64,000 bases of DNA from an uncultured Bacteroidales bacterium (GTDB taxonomy: Bacteria > Bacteroidota > Bacteroidia > Bacteroidales > CAIWKO01), in assembly GCA_903913285.1 (NCBI GenBank), contig CAIWKO010000034.1, positions 1 through 64,000 on the forward strand. The letters are read 5' to 3'. Below, in pieces: positions 8,509 through 17,136 of the stretch. The notes under the pieces are model-generated. The model was not told the origin of the DNA. It saw only the letters and a program-made list of their open reading frames with translations, and made no database searches. Each line of letters begins with the position of its first letter. Position 1 is the first letter of the stretch. The translations under genes were made by a program, and so were the position numbers.

Positions 8509-8543
8509 GTGTTTCTCACTCAGTTGTTCACTATGAGTAACAC
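8509..8543. promoter_or_regulatory. Candidate controller-protein operator (three half-sites)
   Basis: GTGTTTCTCA at 8509-8518 and TGAGTAACAC at 8534-8543 form an inverted repeat matching at 9 of 10 positions. A third related half-site (TTGTTCACT, 8524-8532) repeats the first in direct orientation. The array begins 5 bp upstream of the -7 element, the usual place for a C-protein operator. Confidence 0.6.
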
Positions 8544-8582
8544 TTTATAATAAATAATGAAAAAATTTAATTGTATTATAGC

Positions 8583-8996
8583 TTATTTGAGTTTAAGTAT
8601 AATACTATCAAGAGTAGCGTTTATTTTTTGGGGTTTAAGAGCACATTCAAAAAGCTGAATTACTTTCCAATTGGCGGATTTGAGAAGTTTTATATTTTTT
8701 TTATCGTTGGCTTTGTTTCCGTTTATTTTATCGAGCCACCATTCGGTGCGGGTTTTGGGAACCACAAAATATTTGCAGTTTTCGTGACCATGCCAGAAAC
8801 AGCCATTTATGAAAATAACCGTTTTATATTTTGGCAAAACAATATCGGGTTTGCCGGGTAGTTTTTTATCGTGCAAACGATAACGAAACCCATTTGCAAA
8901 CAGAAATCTGCGCACGAGCATTTCGGGTTTGGTATCTTTGCTTTTGATACGGCTCATGTTGTAGCTGCGGGTTTGTTTGTTGTGTACATCGGTCAT
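8583..8996 (-). CDS. vsr: Very-short-patch (Vsr) family DNA endonuclease
   Basis: With the start at 8996 the protein has 137 residues. Vsr enzymes nick DNA next to T:G mismatches produced by deamination of 5-methylcytosine. The family core is plain: MSRIKSKDTKPEMLVRR, GKPDIV with catalytic D51, and GCFWHGH at 65-71 with the wedge aromatics and metal-binding residues, followed by a tryptophan-rich helix. The open frame extends upstream to 9086, but those 30 codons lie in repeat-like DNA, so I chose the internal ATG. It sits upstream of a cytosine-5 methyltransferase operon, the expected partner. A role as the restriction nuclease is also possible because no other nuclease is seen. Confidence 0.92.
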   Translation of the reverse strand: MTDVHNKQTRSYNMSRIKSKDTKPEMLVRRFLFANGFRYRLHDKKLPGKPDIVLPKYKTVIFINGCFWHGHENCKYFVVPKTRTEWWLDKINGNKANDKKNIKLLKSANWKVIQLFECALKPQKINATLDSIILKLK

Positions 8997-9267
8997 GATG
9001 TAAAAGTAAGGGTTTTTGTGATTTTGTTTGTTAGGTTTTTTGCTGTGTCGCACTTCTCCGCCAAAGGGCGAATCGGGATATTGCATACGCCCTTTTTTAT
9101 TATCCGTAAATTTTTTATGAGAAGGGCGAATGCAATTCGCCCCTACACCCGTCGCCCAATCCCTTCAAATCACCAATCGCCAATCGCTAATCGCCCTTCC
9201 GAATTCCCAACTTTAGGCACTTTAAACCTGCCCGTCCGTTCAGGCGGGCTTTAGGCACTCTCAACTT
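8997..9267. repeat. Intergenic repeat patch at the right edge of the defence island
   Basis: No gene. It holds a hairpin with a following T run on the plus strand (9064-9070 with 9088-9094) and a second hairpin, GGGCGAA at 9124-9130 with TTCGCCC at 9136-9142. It also holds low-complexity words such as aatcaccaatcgc (9168-9180), whose reverse complement recurs at 38548-38560. A GCCCG/CGGGC palindrome near 9231-9251 between copies of TTTAGGCAC recurs near 52785-52830. Confidence 0.6.
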
Positions 9268-10500
9268 CTATCCCCTGTAAGCTACTCCCAGCACCTCGTG
9301 GTTGATACCGCTATACACTATGGCATCGTTGGGGTGTTGTTCGGGCTGCTGGTGGTTGAGGGCAGCGCTGAGCAGCGCATAAACCTGAGCCACGCTTATG
9401 GTTTGCATGCATTGGTTGTTGCCTTTGCAGGGCGGTATGTCGAACTCGTGTACGCAAGGGCTGCAATACACGTTGTTATAGACTGTGAAACAGTTGGCAT
9501 GGGTGCCGTACTGTGCCGGTGAGCAGGGCCCGAACAAAGCCAGGGTGGTGGTTTTGAGCGCAAAGGCCAGATGCATGGGACCTGTGTCGTTGGTGATGAG
9601 CAGTTCGGCATGATGCAGCAGGCAGAGCAGGTCGTCGAGTTGGGTTTTTCCGGCCACATCCACCACTTTAGTGTCGGCCGCAAAGGCCGCGCTGATGTCT
9701 GCCACGTGTTGGCTTTCGGCAGGGGCGCCTATCAGCACAACGCTGAGCTGGGGGAAGCGGGTACGTATGGAGGCGATAAGTTGGATGAAATTTTCTTTTT
9801 GCCAGCGTCGTTCGATGCGCAGGTCGCTGGCGTTGGGGTTCACCACCAGGTATTTAGTATCGCGGAGGTTCAGGCCATTGAAAAAAGCATTATCGGGTTC
9901 GACGGCCAACGGATACAGGCTTTCGGTGATCTGACCGCAGTTGAGCAGGTGGGCAAACTGCAGGTAAACCTGCGAGATGGGCGCCTTGATGTTGTAATAC
10001 ATCATGTGGGTGTAGATGCCCATGCGATAGTGGCTTGCCTGACGGTAGAAACCCGCGCGGTGGCGTGCCAGGCTGAGCGTGGTGATGAGGCTGCTGAAGT
10101 TGGAGTAGATCTCCAGATCGAGATACACGCTGATGTGGAGTTTCCACAAGGCGAACAAGGCTTTGGTGCTGCTGCCCGCCAGCCTGAAGAACGAAGTGTC
10201 GTTGATGGCCACCACCCGGTCGATGCACGGAATTTTGGACAGCAGTTGCAGGTTGGCAGTGGTGGTAACGAACACGATGGTTGAATCGGGAAAGCTGCGT
10301 CGGAGCGATTGCAGCAGGGGAGTGGCCTGCACTATGCTTCCCATGCCTTTGAACTTGCACACGGCAATGGTCTTGAAGTTTTTGTTGAGCGTATGGTCGA
10401 TGCGCAGTATCTTGCCCAGCAGGCGCACCAGCCAGTTGAGCAGCACGGCGATGAAAACACCCAGAAAGCGGTCGGTTTTTATTTGAGTGCGGGTTTTCAT
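9268..10500 (-). CDS. Glycosyltransferase family 9 (heptosyltransferase-like)
   Basis: The protein has 410 residues. GT9 enzymes transfer heptose or related sugars onto lipopolysaccharide-type acceptors in the cytosol. The N-terminal half has CKFKGMGSIVQATPLLQSLR, the typical acceptor-side motif, and the C-terminal half has LLITNDTGPMHLAFAL followed by LFGPCSP, the nucleotide-sugar-binding signature. The start at 10500 is fixed by an ATGA overlap with the stop of the upstream membrane-protein gene; the longer open frame to 10728 overlaps that gene and is spurious. An N-terminal hydrophobic stretch (about 10-28) could tether it to the membrane. Exact sugar is unknown. Confidence 0.87.
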   Translation of the reverse strand: MKTRTQIKTDRFLGVFIAVLLNWLVRLLGKILRIDHTLNKNFKTIAVCKFKGMGSIVQATPLLQSLRRSFPDSTIVFVTTTANLQLLSKIPCIDRVVAINDTSFFRLAGSSTKALFALWKLHISVYLDLEIYSNFSSLITTLSLARHRAGFYRQASHYRMGIYTHMMYYNIKAPISQVYLQFAHLLNCGQITESLYPLAVEPDNAFFNGLNLRDTKYLVVNPNASDLRIERRWQKENFIQLIASIRTRFPQLSVVLIGAPAESQHVADISAAFAADTKVVDVAGKTQLDDLLCLLHHAELLITNDTGPMHLAFALKTTTLALFGPCSPAQYGTHANCFTVYNNVYCSPCVHEFDIPPCKGNNQCMQTISVAQVYALLSAALNHQQPEQHPNDAIVYSGINHEVLGVAYRG

Positions 10501-13337
10501 GGTGTTTCGGCTTTGAGCAGTTTCGCAGAACGGATTTCGGGCAAACAGCTTTCGTCGTCGAAGATAAGTTCGATGCTGTCGGGAAGCTTTGCATACCATG
10601 CATATTGGGTAGACAGGCGGATGCGGTATTTTTGAGCGTCGGGCTTGTTCATCACCGTGAAACGGAAAGCGCCCACGCGGGTGGTGTCGGTGTATAACAC
10701 CAGAGTGGCTTTGGTTTCGGCATTGCAATGGTTGGTGAGCACGAATTCAAAATAGTTGGCCAGAACAATACGCGGCAGTATCAACTCAAAATGTTTGCCC
10801 GAGGTGTGGATGTCGCTGTCGTTCCACGAATACCATGCGGGCAGATGGTAGCGGGCGGCTCTCTGGCCCTCGAGCCAGGCGAGTTTGTTGAGTTCGGTGA
10901 GCTGAGGTTTACCGGACAGGGTGTCGGCCTGATATCTTCCCAAAGGGAGGTTCAACCCGTTTTTGAGCCAGATGCTGTGTTTGCTCAGCAGGATGAAGGG
11001 ATGATAGTTTTGAAAGATGTGTTCGGCTATCAGGTCGTAGCGTAGGGAGTTCTCCACCCCGTCGGTGCAGTCGAACCAGGTTTTGGGAACGTTGGAATAA
11101 ACCACCACGGGCACATCGGTTTTCTGCAGTTTCTTCAGGTTCTCGGTTTGCAGATATTCGTCGACAGTGTTTTGCATATACTGGTTGAAATAGGAAGGCA
11201 CGCACCTTTGGGTGTAGAAATAGAGCATGGGTGTGTTCGACATATCGATGAAGGTGGCATCGTCGGAGAAATTCTTTTTCAGGAAATCGTTGAGGTCGTA
11301 ATAGTTTTCTTCTTCGAAAGCCTTGTCGGGAACGTAGCGGATAATTTTATCGGGAGTGTTTTTATAGGGTTTATAGTGAGCATAGGAAGCATAGAACTGG
11401 TCAGATTCGGTGATGTAGCCTTTGCAATCCGGAAATTTTAGAACCAGAACGAGAACAAATACGGTGGAGATAAAAATGATCTTCTGCGTGGTTTTGTCTT
11501 TATGTTGTGCCCATAACAAGGCAAGCAGTCCGAAGATGAGAAATGAAAAAGAGGTTAGATAGCTGTCGGTGTTGTTGTTAAAGCCATGGCAAACAACGCC
11601 CCGCTGATAGTTGGAAAAGTAAAAAACAGCGAAAAACAAAATGTTCATCCAAACAAAAGACTGTTTCAGTTTGATGCTGTTGAGTTTTATGAATGCCCAA
11701 ATGGCGATGATCATGATCAGGGCGGGGAATAAAAAATACTGGATGACAAACAATCTGTTAGAACTGTCGCCAATTGAAAAGTATCCGAAAGCCTGATTGG
11801 CCTTAAAATAATGCAGTGCTTGTTTGATGTTAACGAACAGATCGTGCTGATACAGAAAGGCGATCAGCAGCAACAGGCCGCATGCAGACAGAAAAACACC
11901 CAATGCTTTGATCATTGGTTTTCGGCTCAGGGGATATTTTATAAAGCACATGAGCAACAGTAAGGCTTGGGCCATCAAATTAGAGAAACCGGCATCCAGC
12001 CTCCAGAACAGCAGAAAGAACAGCCAGAAAAAATTCACTAAAAAGTTTTTGGTCGTAGGATTAAGGAATACTTTTCTCAATAGAAACAACGAAACAAAAA
12101 CCAGGCAGAACAAACCGCCAAATACCACTATGAGAAAAGGAAAGAACAAAGCAAAACCGAAAGCAAAAGCACCGTCGCCACTGATCTTTCGTATCCAGTA
12201 ATACGCTATCAATATATAAACTACGTTGAAAAAGTAATCGTACACGCTGAAATCCATGGTTCCCGAATAGCCGTTCAGGCCGACATACAAAAAGCCAAAG
12301 ATGCTTTCGGATAGAAGATGGGAATTCATGTAATCAAGAAAGGGGATTTGGTGGAACACAAAAGTCCTCATGATGGCATTGGCCGGATTTGCCGTTTCGA
12401 ACAATTCCTGCGGATTGGGCAAATAGAGTTGAAAATAGCCATGCAACACCACGATGCAAAGCGTAACTGGGAAATATAATTTTTGGAGGTCGGTGAAGCA
12501 ATGGTTTGAAGTTTTTTTTCGGTCTTTCAGAATAAAAAAATACGTGACAAGCAGTATGATGATAAACCCTGACAGCAAGATCAACAGCGGATCGCAAAAT
12601 ATCTGATGCTGATTGAGAGAAAAGACCACTTCGTTGGTTATAACAGTATGCAGGGCAAACCAAACTAAAAAGACGAGGTGTTTTTTTAAATGAGTAAACG
12701 TAATGCCGGTGAAAAGGAAGAGACATTGAGCTATGATAAAAATTCCCCCTGCGATGTAGAAGATATTTTCGGTAAGCGGAATGAGATGCTTGTCTGATAA
12801 GAGAAGTGAAAAATAATCGAGGATTATATAGATCAAAAACCCGGTGATAAGACTCCAGACAGTAAATTCGGAGTGGTTGAACGCATTGCGGTACTTTTTT
12901 CGGAAAAGGATATGAAACAGTATGCCGATAAGAACAAAAAACGAAACTCCGAACAAAAAACGGAAGCTAAACATCTGTTCGGGCGAGAATAAATAATAGA
13001 CCGAAACAAAAAGACCAAACAAGCCGACAAAGTTCAGGAGTTTTAATTCGGGCTTGATGAACAGAAATTTCTGTTTTAGCAGATTGATACAATATACACT
13101 GAACAGAAAAACCAGTGTTCCGATAAGGAGACAATTTGAATAAAGTTTAAGCCGGGCATTGGTATCGAAGTTCTCCATCGAGGTCCAGCTGATGATACCG
13201 TTATATTTGGAATTCAGATCGAACGAAAAATTTTGAAAATAAGAGATACAGCATAAAGCAGCGATAAACGCAGGAAAGAAAAAGGTCGAAAAATCGAATT
13301 TAAGATTCTTTAGTATGTGTTGAGCGGTTTTGTTCAC
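10497..13337 (-). CDS. Large multi-pass membrane protein of the surface cluster
   Basis: The protein has 946 residues. Roughly the first 600 contain a dozen or more hydrophobic segments, followed by a soluble C-terminal part with a beta-rich end (about 800-940). The layout of many membrane helices and an extracytoplasmic tail resembles GT-C-type glycosyltransferases or polymer-modifying proteins, but I see no decisive motif. It overlaps the GT9 gene by 4 bp and follows the SGNH gene by 78 bp. G+C rises within the gene: the membrane half is AT-rich and the soluble tail is clearly GC-richer. Function unknown. Confidence 0.8.
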   Translation of the reverse strand: MNKTAQHILKNLKFDFSTFFFPAFIAALCCISYFQNFSFDLNSKYNGIISWTSMENFDTNARLKLYSNCLLIGTLVFLFSVYCINLLKQKFLFIKPELKLLNFVGLFGLFVSVYYLFSPEQMFSFRFLFGVSFFVLIGILFHILFRKKYRNAFNHSEFTVWSLITGFLIYIILDYFSLLLSDKHLIPLTENIFYIAGGIFIIAQCLFLFTGITFTHLKKHLVFLVWFALHTVITNEVVFSLNQHQIFCDPLLILLSGFIIILLVTYFFILKDRKKTSNHCFTDLQKLYFPVTLCIVVLHGYFQLYLPNPQELFETANPANAIMRTFVFHQIPFLDYMNSHLLSESIFGFLYVGLNGYSGTMDFSVYDYFFNVVYILIAYYWIRKISGDGAFAFGFALFFPFLIVVFGGLFCLVFVSLFLLRKVFLNPTTKNFLVNFFWLFFLLFWRLDAGFSNLMAQALLLLMCFIKYPLSRKPMIKALGVFLSACGLLLLIAFLYQHDLFVNIKQALHYFKANQAFGYFSIGDSSNRLFVIQYFLFPALIMIIAIWAFIKLNSIKLKQSFVWMNILFFAVFYFSNYQRGVVCHGFNNNTDSYLTSFSFLIFGLLALLWAQHKDKTTQKIIFISTVFVLVLVLKFPDCKGYITESDQFYASYAHYKPYKNTPDKIIRYVPDKAFEEENYYDLNDFLKKNFSDDATFIDMSNTPMLYFYTQRCVPSYFNQYMQNTVDEYLQTENLKKLQKTDVPVVVYSNVPKTWFDCTDGVENSLRYDLIAEHIFQNYHPFILLSKHSIWLKNGLNLPLGRYQADTLSGKPQLTELNKLAWLEGQRAARYHLPAWYSWNDSDIHTSGKHFELILPRIVLANYFEFVLTNHCNAETKATLVLYTDTTRVGAFRFTVMNKPDAQKYRIRLSTQYAWYAKLPDSIELIFDDESCLPEIRSAKLLKAETP

Positions 13338-13415
13338 CTCAGTTATTTAGCAGATAAAAATACAAATTGTGAGCATAGCAAAATTAAGCTATTTTTTATT
13401 AAAAACAATTCATAA

Positions 13416-14528
13416 TTATGTGTTTGGCCCGACAACTTTACATGGATTTTTCGATCGTTGCAATATTAAATTGTATACTCTTTTGTGAAATTCGTTCAGC
13501 CATATCGTAAATCCGTCTTCGTTCCAGTGGGTATCAGATCTGTAGTAAACAGGAGTGGGCGATTTCATAAAAATATCAAAAAGGTCTATCATCGGCATTT
13601 TAAGATCCGGGTTGTGTGTTATTTTGGGGATCAGATTATTGTATTTGCTGCGTTCGGGACATAGAATTGACACAGGGTTCGGAACAATTGTGAAATATAC
13701 TTCATCGAATCCAAGTCGTTTATAATATTTATATGAGGCGTTTAAATAAGCAATGGTTTGCATAACTTCTTCATCGGGCAAAGGATTAAAAGAACTTGAC
13801 TTAAGTGTGGTATCAATGGTTTCGGCAAAATAGAGATTATGATCAGAAACAACCACTTCTTTGCTGGTACGGTTGAACAGTTTGTAGTTCAATTGGGCTT
13901 TCAGCTCGCGGATAGGGGTAATAAAATGGTAGTCGAAGGTATTGAACTCAAGATTTTGGTTCGTTTGCGGATTAAAAATATAAGAAACGATATCGCTGAA
14001 AATGCCTGCTTGTTTTTCTTGTATTGTTTCTTGTATCTTTTTTTGCAGAAGTCCCCGATCTTTTAAAACAGCTACCTGTTTCATAAGAGTGATGGAATCG
14101 GAAATATATCTGAAATATCTTTCGCTGACCTCGAACAGCAGGATATTAACTTTGTTGGTATCCAAAACGGTTTTGATAGCGACCGTATCGAACAGGTCTT
14201 TATGCACAAGCTTCGACATGTCGGAAAAATTTGAATCGAGAGCTAAATGAAATCCCAGATAACTGTCGTTGATCATATACAGATCAACAATTTTTGGAAT
14301 GTTATATTTCTGCTTGCTCACATAAGATGGCTCTTTTGTCGATTCATATTTATATCCGGGCAGGAAAGAGATTCCGAACAGATCGCCATATCGCTGCTTA
14401 TCGTAAGAAAAAAGAATATTTCCGTTGTAACGAAAATCCGTGTACTTTTCGGAGAGCAAATTAGAACAACTTACGGCATACAGTGCAAGTGCGATAAACA
14501 AGACGATATAAGCAATGATTCGTTTCAT
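13416..14528 (-). CDS. AlgJ/AlgX-like SGNH-type protein, O-acetylation partner
   Basis: The protein has 370 residues. The N-terminus is a hydrophobic segment ending in AVSCSN, a plausible lipobox. Near the C-terminus, RSDTHWNEDGF matches the DTHW motif of AlgJ/AlgX/DHHW-family proteins, which help transfer acetyl groups to exported polysaccharides. It directly abuts the MBOAT gene, the standard partner that moves the acyl group across the membrane. The upstream catalytic Asp/Ser elements of the fold are less clear, so enzyme activity is not certain. Confidence 0.75.
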   Translation of the reverse strand: MKRIIAYIVLFIALALYAVSCSNLLSEKYTDFRYNGNILFSYDKQRYGDLFGISFLPGYKYESTKEPSYVSKQKYNIPKIVDLYMINDSYLGFHLALDSNFSDMSKLVHKDLFDTVAIKTVLDTNKVNILLFEVSERYFRYISDSITLMKQVAVLKDRGLLQKKIQETIQEKQAGIFSDIVSYIFNPQTNQNLEFNTFDYHFITPIRELKAQLNYKLFNRTSKEVVVSDHNLYFAETIDTTLKSSSFNPLPDEEVMQTIAYLNASYKYYKRLGFDEVYFTIVPNPVSILCPERSKYNNLIPKITHNPDLKMPMIDLFDIFMKSPTPVYYRSDTHWNEDGFTIWLNEFHKRVYNLILQRSKNPCKVVGPNT

Positions 14529-15938
14529 CTAGAACTGAAAATAAATAAATTGTTTGTTGTTAAAAATTCCGAATAAGTATGAACTAAATATGACGAGAGC
14601 AATAACGATAAAAAATGTAGTGGTGTTTCTTGTCTGGATTTTTAAATAAAAACGTTCCTTCAATAATAAAATCAGGATCAAAATAATGCAAAACCACATT
14701 TCAGTTGAATTCAGAATAAAACTCAAGTTATCCTTTAACGAAATATGAGCTATTTTATTTATGATCTGCATGGCATGCGAAAAATTTGTGGCTCTGAAAA
14801 ATATCCACGCAAAGCAAACCAGAAAAAATGTGGTAGAAATTTGAAGGATCTTTCCAACCCCTCCCTTAATTGCAGGTATTTTTAAATAGGTGTTCAGTTT
14901 GTTCTTGGCGATAGCAAACAGCATATAGGAACCGTGCAAAGCTCCCCATATAACAAAGGTCCAGTTGGCCCCGTGCCATAAACCGCTGATAAGAAACACC
15001 AGAAACAAATTTATTAACCAGCGCGGAACCGAAACCCGGTTACCACCCAGAGATATGTATAAATAATCTTTAAACCAGGTTGATAGTGAAATATGCCAGC
15101 GTTTCCAGAATTCGGCAATGGATTTTGAAAAATAGGGTACGTTAAAATTGATCATCAGCTTTATACCCATAATACGCGCTGCACCAATAGCAATATCGGA
15201 ATAGCCTGAAAAATCGCAATAGATCTGAAATGCATAAAAAAACGCGGCCACCAGCATCGTGGAACCATTTTGCGTATCAACATGGCCGTAAACATCGTCA
15301 ACAACCATCGCAAGACGATCGGCTATCACCACTTTTTTAAAGAAACCGAAAGCCATTTGCATCAACCCACACTTGAATTCTTCGAAATCGAAATGATGCC
15401 GCTGGTGCAATTGAGGTAACAGGTTTTGCGGGCGCTCTATCGGACCGGCAACCAACTGCGGAAAGAACATTACATACAAAGCATAAATACCGAAGTTTTT
15501 TTCGGCTTTAACATTATTGCGATACACTTCGATGGTATAACTCATTGCCTGAAAAGTATGGAATGACAAACCTATAGGCAATAATATGGAAAGAATGGGT
15601 AAGGGAGAATGATGCCCGAAAATACTCAGAAAATCGCTAAGGTTTTGATTCAGGAAATTATAATATTTGAAGACAGCTAACACACCTATGTTCGCGATTA
15701 GACTAATGACAAGGAATATCTTTCTGTTCTTGCCCTGAAGTTTTTCGAGATAGAGCCCCGCGAAGTAATCAATGATGATAGTAAAGCCTAAGATCAGAAT
15801 ATACACTGGAAAAAAGACCATATAAAAATAAGAGCTCGCCAATAATAAATGTATCCATCTGAATTTATGCGGAAGCAGAAAATAAAGAATAATTACTATT
15901 ACAAAAAAATACAGAAATTGTAAAGAATTAAATAACAT
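14529..15938 (-). CDS. MBOAT family membrane O-acyltransferase (AlgI-like)
   Basis: The protein has 469 residues and about ten membrane segments. It matches AlgI-type MBOAT proteins: LVAGPIERP, YCDFSGYSDIAIGAARIMG, FWKRWHISLSTWFKDYLYI, and GLWHGANWTFVIWGALHG with the conserved catalytic histidine. These proteins pass acetyl groups to the periplasmic side for polysaccharide O-acetylation. It is the first gene of the four-gene minus-strand cluster ending in the GT9 gene, and it abuts the AlgJ/X-like gene. Start ATG at 15938. Confidence 0.93.
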   Translation of the reverse strand: MLFNSLQFLYFFVIVIILYFLLPHKFRWIHLLLASSYFYMVFFPVYILILGFTIIIDYFAGLYLEKLQGKNRKIFLVISLIANIGVLAVFKYYNFLNQNLSDFLSIFGHHSPLPILSILLPIGLSFHTFQAMSYTIEVYRNNVKAEKNFGIYALYVMFFPQLVAGPIERPQNLLPQLHQRHHFDFEEFKCGLMQMAFGFFKKVVIADRLAMVVDDVYGHVDTQNGSTMLVAAFFYAFQIYCDFSGYSDIAIGAARIMGIKLMINFNVPYFSKSIAEFWKRWHISLSTWFKDYLYISLGGNRVSVPRWLINLFLVFLISGLWHGANWTFVIWGALHGSYMLFAIAKNKLNTYLKIPAIKGGVGKILQISTTFFLVCFAWIFFRATNFSHAMQIINKIAHISLKDNLSFILNSTEMWFCIILILILLLKERFYLKIQTRNTTTFFIVIALVIFSSYLFGIFNNKQFIYFQF

Positions 15939-16093
15939 TGAGGTGGCTGATCTGGATTATGTTAAATGAATAAACAGAAAATCATTAAACCGTGATGTAA
16001 AAATAGATTTTTCTGATTACATAAATAGTGAATTTTTTAAAATCCATTTTAGCCCGACAAAAAAAAGTACTTTTATGGTCAAACAAAATTTGT

Positions 16094-17134
16094 ATGCACG
16101 TCAACGGAACTAACTACCGAACTGTGTGGATGGAAAAAAGCTCTGTATTTATGATAGAGCAAAACCTGCTGCCGTTCGAATTCAAAATTTACGAATCGCA
16201 TACCTGTAAAGAAACCTGCTGGGCCATAAAGACCATGATCGTTCGCGGTGCGGGTGCCATAGGTGTTACAGCCGCTTATGCCATGGCTCAGGCGTTTATG
16301 GAAGCCGGGAGTATAGATTATGTTGAATTTGCCAAAGCAGCCAGAGCAGAGATAGAAGCCACACGTCCCACGGCACGCAATCTTTTTTATGCCACCGAAC
16401 GGGTTTTTAATGCAGGGATGCTTTGTTTCGAGAACGCAGCGGACGAAGCCGAAAAAATTGCACAGGAAGATGTGGACGCCTGTAAGAAAATAGGGGAGTA
16501 CGGCAACGATCTGATACAGGATGGGTTTCATATAGAAACACATTGCAATGCAGGCTGGCTGGCATTCACCAATTACGGTTCGGCTCTGTCGCCTGTATAC
16601 GAAGCAGCGCGTTCGGGCAAGAACGTTTTTGTGTATGCCGACGAAACCCGCCCGCGAAGCCAGGGGGCACGGCTCACAGCCTGGGAACTGAAAAATGAGA
16701 ATATTCCGCACACCATCATTCCCGATAATGCAGGGGCTTACCTGATGTCGCTCGGCAAGATCGATATGATGATAGTAGGCGCCGACCGTATTGCTGCCAA
16801 CGGCGATGTGGCGAACAAGATAGGAACCCTGGAAAAAGCAATTGCTGCCAAAGAATTTGGCATACCTTTTTATGTAGCAGCTCCAACATCCACTTTCGAC
16901 CTGCAATGTTCAGACGGCAGTAAGATCCCAATAGAAGAACGTAATGCCGAGGAGGTTTTATATCAACAGGGTCCCGACCGAAACGGCATCATGCACGAGA
17001 TACTGGTGTGTTCGCCGGACTCAGATGCTCTAAATCCGGCTTTTGATGTAACACCCGCAAAATATATAAGCGGAATTATCACCGAAAAAGGCATCATAAA
17101 ACCCAATGCGAACGAAATAGCAACACTTTTTTAA
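16094..17134 (+). CDS. mtnA: S-methyl-5-thioribose-1-phosphate isomerase
   Basis: The protein has 346 residues. MtnA converts 5-methylthioribose-1-phosphate to 5-methylthioribulose-1-phosphate. Diagnostic stretches are IKTMIVRGAGAIGVTAAYAM, then THCNAG, ADETRPRSQGARLTAWEL, and VGADRIAANGDVANKIGT with the catalytic Asp. The frame is open from a GTG at 16028, but known family members begin at the equivalent of the ATG at 16094, which I use. The class II aldolase gene begins 2 bp after its stop, so the two are one operon. Confidence 0.92.
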   Translation: MHVNGTNYRTVWMEKSSVFMIEQNLLPFEFKIYESHTCKETCWAIKTMIVRGAGAIGVTAAYAMAQAFMEAGSIDYVEFAKAARAEIEATRPTARNLFYATERVFNAGMLCFENAADEAEKIAQEDVDACKKIGEYGNDLIQDGFHIETHCNAGWLAFTNYGSALSPVYEAARSGKNVFVYADETRPRSQGARLTAWELKNENIPHTIIPDNAGAYLMSLGKIDMMIVGADRIAANGDVANKIGTLEKAIAAKEFGIPFYVAAPTSTFDLQCSDGSKIPIEERNAEEVLYQQGPDRNGIMHEILVCSPDSDALNPAFDVTPAKYISGIITEKGIIKPNANEIATLF

Positions 17135-17136
17135 TT

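Noticed and set aside
8997..9086. N-terminal extension of the Vsr protein
   Set aside because: These 30 codons fall in repeat-like DNA and precede the normal Vsr N-terminus; the ATG at 8996 fits family length.
8871..9254. Plus-strand 127-codon frame
   Set aside because: It spans the antisense of vsr and a repeat patch; no coding features.
9571..10284. Long plus-strand frame opposite the glycosyltransferase
   Set aside because: It is antisense to a clear GT9 gene in GC-rich DNA, and its translation shows no family pattern.
10501..10728. N-terminal extension of the GT9 gene
   Set aside because: It lies inside the upstream membrane-protein gene in another frame; the ATGA overlap at 10497-10500 marks the real start.
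16028..16093. Upstream GTG start of mtnA
   Set aside because: The added residues have no counterpart in MtnA proteins, which begin near the ATG at 16094.
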